In this document: positions 1 to 7,826 of the stretch, in pieces
Layout of the letters: the number at the start of each line of letters is the position of its first letter
Position numbering within the stretch: the stretch's first letter is position 1
Source: DASUSF01 sp036375275
GTDB taxonomy: Bacteria; Pseudomonadota; Alphaproteobacteria; Geminicoccales; Geminicoccaceae
Direction of reading: 5' to 3'
DNA length: 12,685 nt
Assembly (NCBI GenBank): GCA_036375275.1
Contig: DASUSF010000152.1
Span: 1 to 12,685, forward strand
Notes under the pieces: model-generated
What the model was told of the DNA's origin: nothing
The model's database searches: none
Seen by the model: the letters and a program-made list of their open reading frames with translations, nothing else
Made by a program: the position numbers and the translations under genes

Positions 1-1
1 C

Positions 2-1816
2 GAGCGGATCGCGCGCCGGGTCCACCGCCTGACCTCGATGCTCGCGGACGGGCTGGCGGCACGCGGCGCCGAGGTGGTGAACCCCGCCTGCTTCGACACG
101 CTGACGGTCCGGGTGCCGGGCCGGGCGCGGGAGGTCCTGGACAAGGCGCTGGCGGCCGGGATCAACCTCCGCCCGCTCGACGACGACCGGGTCGGGATCT
201 CGCTCGACGAGACCACGCGGCGGGACGACCTCGAGCGCCTGCTGCCCTGCTTCGGCGACGGGCCGGCCGACCTCGGGCGCCTCGATGCCGAAGCTCGGGA
301 AAGAATCCCCGAGGCGCTCCGCCGGGCGAGCCCGTACCTCACCCATCCGGTGTTCAGCCTCTACCACGGCGAAGCCGAGATGACCCGCTACATGCGCCGC
401 CTCCAGGAGAAGGACCTGGCGCTGGACCGGGCGATGATCCCGCTCGGCTCCTGCACCATGAAGCTCAACGCCGCCGCCGAGATGATGCCGATCACCTGGC
501 CGGAGCTCGCGGGCCTGCACCCGTTCGCGCCGACCGACCAGGCCCTGGGCTATCGGGCGCTGTTCGACCAGCTCGAAGGCTGGCTCGCCGAGATGACCGG
601 CTTCGATGCCCTCTCGCTGCAGCCGAACGCCGGCAGCCAGGGCGAGTACACCGGGCTCCTGGTGATCCGGCGCTACCACGAGGATCGGGGCGATGGGGCG
701 CGGGACGTCTGCCTGATCCCGTCCTCGGCCCACGGCACCAACCCCGCGAGCGCGGTCATGGCCGGGCTCCGGGTCGTGGTCGTCGGCTGCGACGAGCGCG
801 GCAACGTCGACCTCCAGGACCTCCGGGCGAAGGCGGCGCAGCACCGGGAGCGCCTCGCCGCGCTCATGATCACCTATCCCTCGACCCACGGCGTGTTCGA
901 GGAGACGATCAAGGACATCTGCGCGCTCATCCACGAGCACGGCGGCCAGGTCTACCTCGACGGCGCCAACCTCAACGCCCTGGTCGGGCTCTGCCGCCCG
1001 GGCGAGCTCGGCGCCGACGTCGCGCACCTCAACCTGCACAAGACGTTCTGCATCCCGCACGGCGGCGGCGGCCCGGGGATGGGGCCGATCGGGGTCAAGG
1101 CGCATCTCGCGCCGTATCTCCCGGATCACCCCGTGGTTCCGGGCGTCAATCCCGCCGCGCGCGACGGCACCAGCGTCGGCGCGGTCGCGGCGGCGCCCTG
1201 GGGCTCCGCCTCGATCCTGCCGATCTCCTGGGCCTACATCGCGCTGATGGGCGCCCGGGGGCTGAGGCGGGCGAGCGAGCTCGCGATCCTGAACGCGAAC
1301 TACGCCGCCCGCCGGCTCGCGCCGCACTTCCCGGTCGTCTACACCGGCAAGGGCGGCCTCGTCGCGCACGAGTGCATCGTCGACATCCGGGGGATCAAGC
1401 AGGCGACCGGCGTGACCGTCGAGGACGTGGCGAAGCGCCTGATCGACTATGGCTTCCATGCCCCGACGATGTCCTGGCCGGTGCCCGAGACGCTGATGAT
1501 CGAGCCGACCGAAAGCGAGGCCAAGCGGGAGATCGACCGCTTCTGTGACGCCATGATCAGCATCCGCGCGGAGATCCGGGGGATCGAGGAGGGCACCGTC
1601 GAGCGGTCGGAGAGCCCGCTCAAGAACGCGCCCCACCCGCTCAGCGACATTCTGAGCGACGAGTGGCCGTTTCCGTACGACCGGGTCATCGCCTCCGGCG
1701 GCGAGCGCGACGCCAAGTACTGGCCGCCGGTGGCGCGGGTCGACAACGTGTACGGCGACCGGCATCTGGTGTGCGCCTGCCCACCGCTGGAGGCGTATCA
1801 GGCCGCCGCCGAATAG
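2..1816 (+). CDS. gcvP: Glycine dehydrogenase (decarboxylating), P protein, 5'-truncated
   Basis: This is the PLP-dependent P protein of the glycine cleavage system. It decarboxylates glycine and passes the aminomethyl group to the lipoyl arm of GcvH in the cytoplasm. The frame is open from base 2, and the residues before the first ATG (position 38) match the family, so the gene starts upstream of the window. The 604 visible residues of a usual ~950 cover the end of the N-terminal half and the whole C-terminal half. This makes it the long single-chain form rather than split GcvPA/GcvPB. The signature LNLHKTFCIPHGGGGPGMG contains the Schiff-base lysine, codon 1040-1042. Other family landmarks are IPLGSCTMKLNAAAEM near residue 150 and the C-terminal KYWPPVARVDNVYGDR. 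The TAG stop is followed by a hairpin and a convergent gene. gcvT and gcvH would be expected upstream, out of view. Identity is seen directly from the sequence; the missing length is inferred. Confidence 0.97.
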   Translation, partial: ERIARRVHRLTSMLADGLAARGAEVVNPACFDTLTVRVPGRAREVLDKALAAGINLRPLDDDRVGISLDETTRRDDLERLLPCFGDGPADLGRLDAEARERIPEALRRASPYLTHPVFSLYHGEAEMTRYMRRLQEKDLALDRAMIPLGSCTMKLNAAAEMMPITWPELAGLHPFAPTDQALGYRALFDQLEGWLAEMTGFDALSLQPNAGSQGEYTGLLVIRRYHEDRGDGARDVCLIPSSAHGTNPASAVMAGLRVVVVGCDERGNVDLQDLRAKAAQHRERLAALMITYPSTHGVFEETIKDICALIHEHGGQVYLDGANLNALVGLCRPGELGADVAHLNLHKTFCIPHGGGGPGMGPIGVKAHLAPYLPDHPVVPGVNPAARDGTSVGAVAAAPWGSASILPISWAYIALMGARGLRRASELAILNANYAARRLAPHFPVVYTGKGGLVAHECIVDIRGIKQATGVTVEDVAKRLIDYGFHAPTMSWPVPETLMIEPTESEAKREIDRFCDAMISIRAEIRGIEEGTVERSESPLKNAPHPLSDILSDEWPFPYDRVIASGGERDAKYWPPVARVDNVYGDRHLVCACPPLEAYQAAAE

Positions 1817-1835
1817 AGGCAGCCGACGCCGTCGT

Positions 1836-1857
1836 CCCCCGCCGGATGCGACGGGGG
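1836..1857. terminator. GC-rich hairpin between convergent gcvP and DUF6867-like gene
   Basis: Arms CCCCCG (1836-1841) and CGGGGG (1852-1857) pair perfectly. They are extended inward past one C/A mismatch by a CG/CG pair, closing on a GATG loop. The hairpin lies 20 bases after the gcvP stop and 12 bases from the stop of the opposing gene, where a shared bidirectional terminator would be expected. There is no T tract on either side, so it may be a Rho-assisted or stabilising structure rather than a classical intrinsic terminator. Confidence 0.5.
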
Positions 1858-1868
1858 CAGCCGTCGCC

Positions 1869-2207
1869 TCAGCGCTCGCGCCAGGCGAACAGGGAGGTGC
1901 GCTCGTACTTCCAGGGGTACTGGGCGACCATCATGTGCGCCCGGGTGATCCGCCAGGCGACCAGCGCGAGGGCGGTGATCACCGCGAAGTGGACCAGGAA
2001 GCCCGGCAGGTGGAGCAGCTCGCCCCCGAACAGGGCGTAGACCAGGAAGCGGTCGGCGAGCGCGAGGCCGAAGCAGGCGAACACGACCTGGGCCATGGGC
2101 CTCCAGGTCTCGGCGATCGCCTTGCCGGTCATGATCGCGGCGCCGCCGGTGATGATCAGGGTCAACCCGATGAAGACCGCGAGCGAGGTTCCGAAGATGG
2201 GTTCCAT
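1869..2207 (-). CDS. Small three-helix inner-membrane protein, DUF6867-like, last gene of the liv cluster
   Basis: The product is 112 residues, taking the ATG at 2207. That ATG overlaps the upstream stop by one base (TGATG), which implies translational coupling; an in-frame start at 2273 would lie deep inside the upstream gene. Three hydrophobic segments are visible: about residues 5-25, 37-58 and 67-86. They are separated by the motif GKAIAETWRP and followed by a charged tail with MMVAQYPWKYERTSLF and ending in WRER. The pattern of GGAA-x-MTG-x-AIAxTWRP after the first helix and QYxWxYER near the C terminus is what I recall for DUF6867, an uncharacterised alphaproteobacterial family often encoded beside branched-chain amino acid ABC transporter genes. 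Its biochemical function is unknown. Being distal in the liv cluster suggests an accessory role in that transporter, which is inference. The membrane location is well supported. Confidence 0.85.
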   Translation of the reverse strand: MEPIFGTSLAVFIGLTLIITGGAAIMTGKAIAETWRPMAQVVFACFGLALADRFLVYALFGGELLHLPGFLVHFAVITALALVAWRITRAHMMVAQYPWKYERTSLFAWRER

Positions 2208-2599
2208 CAGTTGAACACGATCAGCTTGAGGAGGAGGCCGAGCAACAGAACGCTGTTCAGCCGCACGTTCCATTCCAGGACGGACAGCCGGCGCTCGATA
2301 CGGTCGATCCGCTCCGAGAGCTGCCGCTCGACCTCGTTGATGCGTGCGCTGAGCTTCTGCTCGACCTCGTTGATGCGCGCGCTGAGCTTCTGCTCGACCT
2401 CGTTGATGCGCTCCCGCAGCTCCAGCTCGACGCGCCGGAGCTCCTCGCGGAGGCCGCTGTCGCCGACCCTGATGTCGTCGCGAAGCTCATCGTAGCGGCG
2501 GTCGTTCTCCGCCAGCGCCGTTGCGGCCGCGCGCGCCTGCGCGTCCTCCGCGCCGGCGCTGCGGAACGCGTCGTACACTTCCGCGATCATTCGCGACAC
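2207..2599 (-). CDS. Tail-anchored coiled-coil protein with 11-residue repeats
   Basis: The product is 130 residues and I do not recognise it as a named family. Residues 1-35 are alanine-rich and helical (AGAEDAQARAAATALAEN). Residues ~40-108 are a continuous charged coiled coil, including INEVEQKLSAR in tandem 11-residue units. Residues ~112-128 form one hydrophobic segment (LNSVLLLGLLLKLIVF) ending two residues from the C terminus. The probable topology is a cytoplasmic coiled coil on a C-terminal membrane anchor. The layout resembles DUF1640/CCDC90-type proteins, but the match is too loose to assign. The chosen start is GTG at 2599 because GGAGGGAG (2610-2617) lies 10 bases upstream; the ATG at 2590 would be 19 bases away. 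The gene lies 103 bases downstream of livF, and its stop overlaps the DUF6867-like start (TGATG). A function with that membrane protein is inferred from the coupling only. Confidence 0.82.
   Translation of the reverse strand: MSRMIAEVYDAFRSAGAEDAQARAAATALAENDRRYDELRDDIRVGDSGLREELRRVELELRERINEVEQKLSARINEVEQKLSARINEVERQLSERIDRIERRLSVLEWNVRLNSVLLLGLLLKLIVFN
2327..2425 (-). repeat. 33-bp tandem repeat encoding hendecad coiled-coil units
   Basis: Three consecutive 33-base units lie at 2327-2359, 2360-2392 and 2393-2425. The first two differ at a single base. The third shares the first 18 bases (CTCGACCTCGTTGATGCG) and then diverges. A more degenerate unit precedes them at 2294-2326. Each encodes 11 residues of the INEVEQKLSAR type. 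Repeat length equals the hendecad period of a coiled coil, so copy-number change would preserve the frame and the helical register. Confidence 0.85.
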
Positions 2600-2680
2600 G
2601 AAGGACGGGCTCCCTCCAGGTTCGGCTGCTCAGGATAGCACATGGCCCCTGCCGCGGCCATTCCGCAGCGGTCCTTCGTG
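2597..2680 (-). promoter_or_regulatory. 10-bp inverted repeat bracketing the leader and start codon of the coiled-coil gene
   Basis: CACGAAGGAC (2597-2606) and GTCCTTCGTG (2671-2680) are perfect inverted copies, 64 bases apart. The arm at 2597-2606 contains the GTG start codon on the minus strand (2599-2597). The ribosome binding sequence (2610-2617) lies between the arms. If both arms are on one transcript, reading through from livF, the pairing would bury the start codon. If transcription begins inside, the arms could instead be paired protein-binding sites. Function is inferred; the repeat itself is seen directly. Confidence 0.4.
2632..2640 (-). promoter_or_regulatory. Possible extended -10 promoter before the coiled-coil gene
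   Basis: On the minus strand the sequence TGCTATCCT reads as an extended -10 (TGn followed by TATCCT, 4 of 6 to TATAAT). It would place a transcript start near 2625, about 26 bases before the GTG start at 2599 and just ahead of the GGAGGGAG ribosome site. No good -35 is visible 17 bases upstream (TGGCCG). It could give the last two genes their own promoter, separate from livHMGF. Confidence 0.25.
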
Positions 2681-2702
2681 CTTTCGCGCCGGACGGCCGG
2701 CG

Positions 2703-3413
2703 TCAGTGGCCGCCCTCGAGGTAGGCGCTGCGGATCTCGGGATTGGCGAGCAGCTCCCGGCCGGAGCCTTCCATGACCACCCGCCCGGTCGCGAGGACGT
2801 AGCCGCGGTTCGCGATCTTGAGCGCCTGGTAGGCGTTCTGCTCGACCAGCAGGATGGTCAGGCCCTGGTCCCGGTTGATCTCGACGATGGCGTCGAAGAT
2901 CTGCTTGACCAGGATCGGGGCGAGGCCGAGGGACGGCTCGTCGAGCAGGAGGAGGCGCGGGCGCGCCATCAGCGCCCGGCCGATGGTGAGCATCTGCTGC
3001 TCGCCGCCCGACAGGGTGCCGCCCCGCTGGTGCTGGCGCTCCTTGAGGCGGGGAAAGCGGATGAAGACCTTCTCCACGTCCTCGTCGAAGTGCGCCCCGC
3101 CGGTCGGCACGGCGCCCATCTGCAGGTTCTCGAGGACGCTCATCTGCGGGAAGATCCGCCGTCCTTCCGGCGCCTGGGCGATGCCGAGCCCGACGATGTC
3201 GTACGGCTCGAGCCCGTTGAGCAGACGATTCTCGAGCACGATCTCGCCCGACGACGGCTTCGGGCGCCCGCAGATGGTCATCAGCATGGTCGACTTGCCG
3301 GCGCCGTTGGCGCCGATGATGGTCACGATCTCGCCCGCCTCGACCCGGATCGAGACCCCGTGCAGCGCCTCGATGTTGCCGTAGTGGGCGTGGACCGAGC
3401 GCAGCTCCAGCAT
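2703..3413 (-). CDS. livF: Branched-chain amino acid ABC transporter ATP-binding protein LivF
   Basis: The product is a 236-residue cytoplasmic ATPase, the usual LivF length, which pairs with LivG to power uptake through LivHM. The Walker A motif GANGAGKS is at residues 34-41, the signature LSGGEQ at 134-139, and Walker B LLLLDE at 154-159 followed by PSLGLAP. MLVEQNAY-type sequence (ILLVEQNAY) marks the H-loop zone of this family, where LivF lacks the usual histidine. The frame stays open well upstream, but ATG 3413 is chosen because homology begins at MLELRSVHAHYGNIEAL and GAGGGG (3422-3427) sits 8 bases before it. The ATG overlaps the livG stop by one base (TGATG), so translation is probably coupled. 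The substrate (Leu/Ile/Val or another HAAT-family ligand such as an amide or urea) cannot be read from this subunit. Confidence 0.97.
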   Translation of the reverse strand: MLELRSVHAHYGNIEALHGVSIRVEAGEIVTIIGANGAGKSTMLMTICGRPKPSSGEIVLENRLLNGLEPYDIVGLGIAQAPEGRRIFPQMSVLENLQMGAVPTGGAHFDEDVEKVFIRFPRLKERQHQRGGTLSGGEQQMLTIGRALMARPRLLLLDEPSLGLAPILVKQIFDAIVEINRDQGLTILLVEQNAYQALKIANRGYVLATGRVVMEGSGRELLANPEIRSAYLEGGH

Positions 3414-4330
3414 CAGAGCTGCCCCTCGATCGGACGAGCTCCGATGCGGCCGGTCTCGACGTCGGCCTCGATCTCCGGCGGCAGCTCCTCCTCCTCGGTC
3501 TCGCCGAGGTAGGCCTTGATCACGTTCGGATCGCGCCGGACCTCGTCCGGGGTGCCGTCGGCGATCTTGCGCCCGTAATCCAGCACCACGATGTGGTCCG
3601 AGATCCCCATGACCACGCCCATGTCGTGCTCGATCAGGAGCACGCCGGTGTCGTACCGGTCCCGGATCACACGCAGCAGGCCGCCGAGTTCCCCGGTCTC
3701 GCGCGGGTTCAGCCCCGCCGCCGGCTCGTCCAGGCAGAGCAGCTTCGGCTGGGTGCACATCGCGCGCGCGATCTCGAGCTTCCGCTGCTGGCCGTAGGGG
3801 AGGTTGGCGGCGTTCCAGTCGGCCCGCTCGATGAGCTCGATGCGCTCCAGCCATTCCCTGGCGCGGTCCACCGCGGCGCGCTCGGCGTCCCGGTAGCGCC
3901 GGAGGCCGAGCACCCCGAACACGGTGTAGCCGGACGCCCGCATCAGCGCGTTGTGCTGCGCGACGATCAGGTTCTCGAGCACGCTCATCTGGCCGAACAG
4001 GCGGATGTTCTGGAAGGTCCGGGCGACCCCTGCACGCGCGATCCGGAAACCCTCCATCCGCTCCAGCAGCAGGGTCCCGGCGTCCGCCCCCGTCTGCGCC
4101 CCGCCCGGTCGCGCTCCGTGGCCGTGGTGGAAGGTGAGCTGGCCCACGGTCGGCTTGTAGAACCCGGTCAGGCAGTTGAAGACCGTGGTCTTGCCGGCGC
4201 CGTTCGGCCCGATGATCGCGGTGATCTCGTTGCGGTAGGCGGTGAACGACAGGTCGTCGATCGCGACCAAGCCGCCGAAGCGCATGGTCAGGCGCTCGAC
4301 CTCGAGCAGGGGCCGCTTGCCGGCGCTCAT
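3413..4330 (-). CDS. livG: Branched-chain amino acid ABC transporter ATP-binding protein LivG
   Basis: The product is a 305-residue cytoplasmic ATPase, partner of LivF. Walker A GPNGAGKT is at residues 41-48, the degenerate signature LPYGQQRK at 177-184, and Walker B LLCLDE at 197-202, followed by PAAGLNPRET and LLIEHDMGVVMGISD with the H-loop histidine. It is about 50 residues longer than E. coli LivG for two reasons. There is an insertion at about residues 68-92 (HHGHGARPGG then TLLLERM) between the Walker A region and the Q-loop, as in other alphaproteobacterial LivG proteins as I recall them. There is also an acidic C-terminal tail from about residue 277. ATG 4330 is supported by GGGAGGG (4339-4345), 8 bases upstream. 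The gene begins 22 bases after the livM stop and overlaps livF by one base. Confidence 0.97.
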   Translation of the reverse strand: MSAGKRPLLEVERLTMRFGGLVAIDDLSFTAYRNEITAIIGPNGAGKTTVFNCLTGFYKPTVGQLTFHHGHGARPGGAQTGADAGTLLLERMEGFRIARAGVARTFQNIRLFGQMSVLENLIVAQHNALMRASGYTVFGVLGLRRYRDAERAAVDRAREWLERIELIERADWNAANLPYGQQRKLEIARAMCTQPKLLCLDEPAAGLNPRETGELGGLLRVIRDRYDTGVLLIEHDMGVVMGISDHIVVLDYGRKIADGTPDEVRRDPNVIKAYLGETEEEELPPEIEADVETGRIGARPIEGQL

Positions 4331-4352
4331 CTGAGCCGCCCTCCCGCCGCCA

Positions 4353-5708
<1,356 letters not shown>

Positions 5709-5709
5709 C

Positions 5710-6624
5710 TCAGACCTTCTCGATCTCGGGCTTGCCGAGCAGCCCGGTCGGCATGAAGATCAGGACCAGGACCAGGATCGAGAACGCCGCCACGTCCTTG
5801 TATTCGGTGGAGAAGTAGCCGGACCAGAAGGCCTCGACCAGACCCAGGATCAACCCTCCGAGCATCGCTCCGGGAATCGAGCCGATGCCGCCGAGCACGG
5901 CGGCGGTGAACGCCTTCACCCCGGCGAGGAAGCCGATGAAGAAGTCGATCACGCCGTAGTAGAGGGTCGCCATCAGACCGGCGACCGCGGCGAGCGCGGC
6001 CCCGAGCACGAAGGTCAGCGAGATCGTGCGGTCGACGTTGACCCCGCACAGACCGGCCATCAGCAGGTCCTGCTGGCAGGCGCGCTGCGCGCGGCCGAGC
6101 GGCGTGCTCGCGATCAGGTAGGAGAAGCCCAGCATCAGGACCAGGGTCAGGACCATGATCACGATCTGGACGTAGCTGATCGTGACCGCGAACCGGCCCG
6201 CGGCGTCGAACACGAAGCCGCCGGTGATCACCGGTTGGAGCGGCTTGACGTTCGCGCCCTGGAGCAGCTGCACGTAGTTCTGCAGGAAGATCGACATGCC
6301 GATGGCGCTGATCAGCGGCGCCAGCCGGAAGGATCCGCGGAGCGGACGGTAGGCGAGGCGCTCGACCGCCCAGCCGTACCCGGACGTGAACGCCATGGCG
6401 ATCAGCAGGACCATCAGAAGGGCGAGTGGCACCCAGGTGATGCCGAGGGTGCCGAGCAGGGTGAAGCTGATGATCGAGAGGAAGGCCCCGATCATGTAGA
6501 TCTCGCCGTGGGCGAAGTTGATCATCCCGATGATGCCGTAGACCATGCTGTAGCCGATCGCGATCAGGCCATACATCGCGCCGAGCGTGAGGCCGTTGAT
6601 CAGCTGCTGCAGGAAGTACAGCAT
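5710..6624 (-). CDS. livH: Branched-chain amino acid ABC transporter permease LivH
   Basis: The product is a 304-residue inner-membrane permease, partner of LivM. The diagnostic motif GYSMVYGIIGMINFAHGE spans residues 24-41, the cytoplasmic loop GRAQRACQQDLLMAGLCG contacts the ATPases, and LGGIGSIPGAMLGG lies near the C terminus. ATG 6624 is chosen because homology starts at MLYFLQQLINGLTLGAMYG. The frame remains open upstream, but those residues are arginine-rich and not LivH-like. There is no convincing ribosome site before the ATG (CATTCCGTC). This is the first gene of livHMGF. The 111 bases up to the next upstream gene on the same strand contain no recognisable strong promoter, so the operon may be driven from within that gap by a non-consensus promoter or from further upstream. 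No livK-type binding protein gene adjoins it. Confidence 0.96.
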   Translation of the reverse strand: MLYFLQQLINGLTLGAMYGLIAIGYSMVYGIIGMINFAHGEIYMIGAFLSIISFTLLGTLGITWVPLALLMVLLIAMAFTSGYGWAVERLAYRPLRGSFRLAPLISAIGMSIFLQNYVQLLQGANVKPLQPVITGGFVFDAAGRFAVTISYVQIVIMVLTLVLMLGFSYLIASTPLGRAQRACQQDLLMAGLCGVNVDRTISLTFVLGAALAAVAGLMATLYYGVIDFFIGFLAGVKAFTAAVLGGIGSIPGAMLGGLILGLVEAFWSGYFSTEYKDVAAFSILVLVLIFMPTGLLGKPEIEKV

Positions 6625-6735
6625 GACGGAATGATGCGCTCTTAATGGTCCAGGCGGCCGCTTGGTCCGTGCGCCGCAACCGCAGCGCCGGACCTCGGAA
6701 GCTCTAGAGCAACCCCGCCCGGCAAACAAGCAGCA

Positions 6736-6957
6736 TCAGATGGAGAGGCCGGCGCGCCGGCCGAGCACCCAGGCGAGGCGATCGCGGGCGAGCCGCCGGA
6801 GCGTCGCCGCTCCCGCGCTCGCGGGGCCGTGGGCCACCACCTCGACGAGGGTCGGCTTTTTCATCGCGGTGACCCGGACCAGTCTGCCGAGCCGTACCAT
6901 CTCGTAGATGACCTCGTCGTTCGTGCCCGGGCGCCCCGGCCCCGGTGCCGTCGGCAT
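6736..6957 (-). CDS. Small conserved protein, DUF6898-like
   Basis: The product is a 73-residue cytoplasmic protein without a signal peptide or membrane helix. The core NDEVIYEMVRLGRLVRVTA, followed by VEVVAHGPASAGAATL and a C-terminal RLAWVLGRRAG, fits what I recall of DUF6898. That is a short alphaproteobacterial family with a pattern of EV-x-(F/Y)E-x3-x-G-x-x-V-(K/R)-V-(S/T)-A, a GPA turn and a C-terminal basic helix. The function is unknown. The N-terminal dozen residues (MPTAPGPGRPGT) are low complexity, so a later start is conceivable. The gene is transcribed divergently from the DUF3047 gene and lies 111 bases upstream of livH on the same strand. It could be a leader gene of the liv operon or independent. 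GGGAT about nine bases before the ATG is a weak ribosome site. Because the family assignment is from memory, confidence is moderate. Confidence 0.7.
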   Translation of the reverse strand: MPTAPGPGRPGTNDEVIYEMVRLGRLVRVTAMKKPTLVEVVAHGPASAGAATLRRLARDRLAWVLGRRAGLSI

Positions 6958-7097
6958 GTCGATCCCGATCGTCCGCCGGCACAGCCGGTCAATGCCGGAG
7001 AATGGGTAAGAAAGTCTTGCGGATCATCCGGAGCCGGCGGGACGCGCGCACCACCGCCGTTGACCGGCCCTCCGCGCAGACCGATCCTGATCTCATG
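6954..7097. promoter_or_regulatory. Mirror-symmetric divergent control region
   Basis: The 137 bases between the two divergent start codons carry inverted copies of GCCGGTCAA (6984-6992) and TTGACCGGC (7060-7068). On each side the order is TTGACC, a gap of 13-14 bases after TTGACCGGC, two GATC sites two bases apart (6961-6964 with 6967-6970, from base 6961; 7083-7086 with 7089-7092), then the ATG. The first base of TTGACC is exactly 35 bases from the A of the ATG on both sides. If TTGACC served as a -35 element, transcripts would start at or close to the start codons. The -10 positions (GATCCT on the plus side) are poor. The region is probably a shared divergent regulatory site; this function is inferred. 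Confidence 0.4.
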
Positions 7098-7826
7098 GCG
7101 GTCATCGTGGCCCCAGCTGGCCGACACAGGGCGCCCGGGACGCTGCTCGCTTCCGCAGCAGTGGCCCTGCTCGTGCTCGCGCTGAACGCGGCGCAGGCGG
7201 CGGGCCCCGGACCGGCCCTCATCGAGCGCGGCTGGGAGGCCGTCACCTTCGAGGGCAAGCCTGCGAACGCCTACCGCCTGACCAGCGAGGGCGCCATCGA
7301 GGTGGTGAGCGAGCGGAGCGTCTCGCTCATCCAGCGCCCGGTCACGGTCGACATCGAGGCAACGCCGCTGCTCGCCTGGCGCTGGCGGGTCGATCGGGGC
7401 GTGCCGGCGACCGACCTGACCCGGAAGGGCGGCGACGACCGCTCCCTCGCGATCTACGTCACCTTCCCCTTCCGTCCGGGCGAGGCGAGCCTGCTCGAGC
7501 GGATGCGGCGTGCGATGGTCGAGGCCATGGCCGGCGGAGCGGCTCCGGGCCGGGTCCTCTGCTACGTCTTCGGCGGGGAGGGACAGCGCGGGGCGATCCA
7601 GCAGAACCCCTGGTTCGGCGACGCCGGCGCCAGCCTGATCCTCCGGCCGGCCGGCAGCGCCACCGGCACCTGGCTGGAGGAGCGGGTCGATCTCGCGGCG
7701 GACTACCGCCAGGTGTTCGGCGGCACGCCGGACGATCCGACCCACCTCGCGATCAGCGCCGACAGCGACGACACCGGTGGGAGGGTCCGGGCGTTCGTCG
7801 ACGGTCTCCGCTTCCAGACGCGGTAG
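7095..7826 (+). CDS. Exported DUF3047 family protein
   Basis: The product is 243 residues from ATG 7095. Residues 1-35 form a signal peptide: a basic start (RHRAPG), a hydrophobic core (LLASAAVALLVLAL) and a likely cut after NAAQA. The mature part matches the DUF3047 pattern: an early W-x-x-VTFEG-KPANAYRL strand, LLAWRWRVDRG near residue 95, a KGGDDRSLAIYVTFPF segment, a central VLCYVFGG stretch, and the closing AISADSDDTGGRVRAFVDGL. The family is predicted to be all-beta and exported; its ligand and function are not established. An in-frame ATG at 7002 would add a basic, non-hydrophobic 31-residue leader ahead of the signal peptide, so 7095 is preferred. No clear ribosome site precedes 7095. 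The stop lies nine bases from the stop of the convergent transporter gene. Confidence 0.88.
   Translation: MAVIVAPAGRHRAPGTLLASAAVALLVLALNAAQAAGPGPALIERGWEAVTFEGKPANAYRLTSEGAIEVVSERSVSLIQRPVTVDIEATPLLAWRWRVDRGVPATDLTRKGGDDRSLAIYVTFPFRPGEASLLERMRRAMVEAMAGGAAPGRVLCYVFGGEGQRGAIQQNPWFGDAGASLILRPAGSATGTWLEERVDLAADYRQVFGGTPDDPTHLAISADSDDTGGRVRAFVDGLRFQTR

Noticed and set aside
2208..2273. Upstream in-frame start for the DUF6867-like gene
   Set aside because: It would overlap the coiled-coil gene by 66 bases and add residues unlike the family. ATG 2207 has the TGATG coupling.
6701..6710. Perfect 10-base palindrome GCTCTAGAGC between livH and the DUF6898-like gene
   Set aside because: About a dozen 10-base palindromes are expected by chance in a window this size, and nothing around it supports a site.
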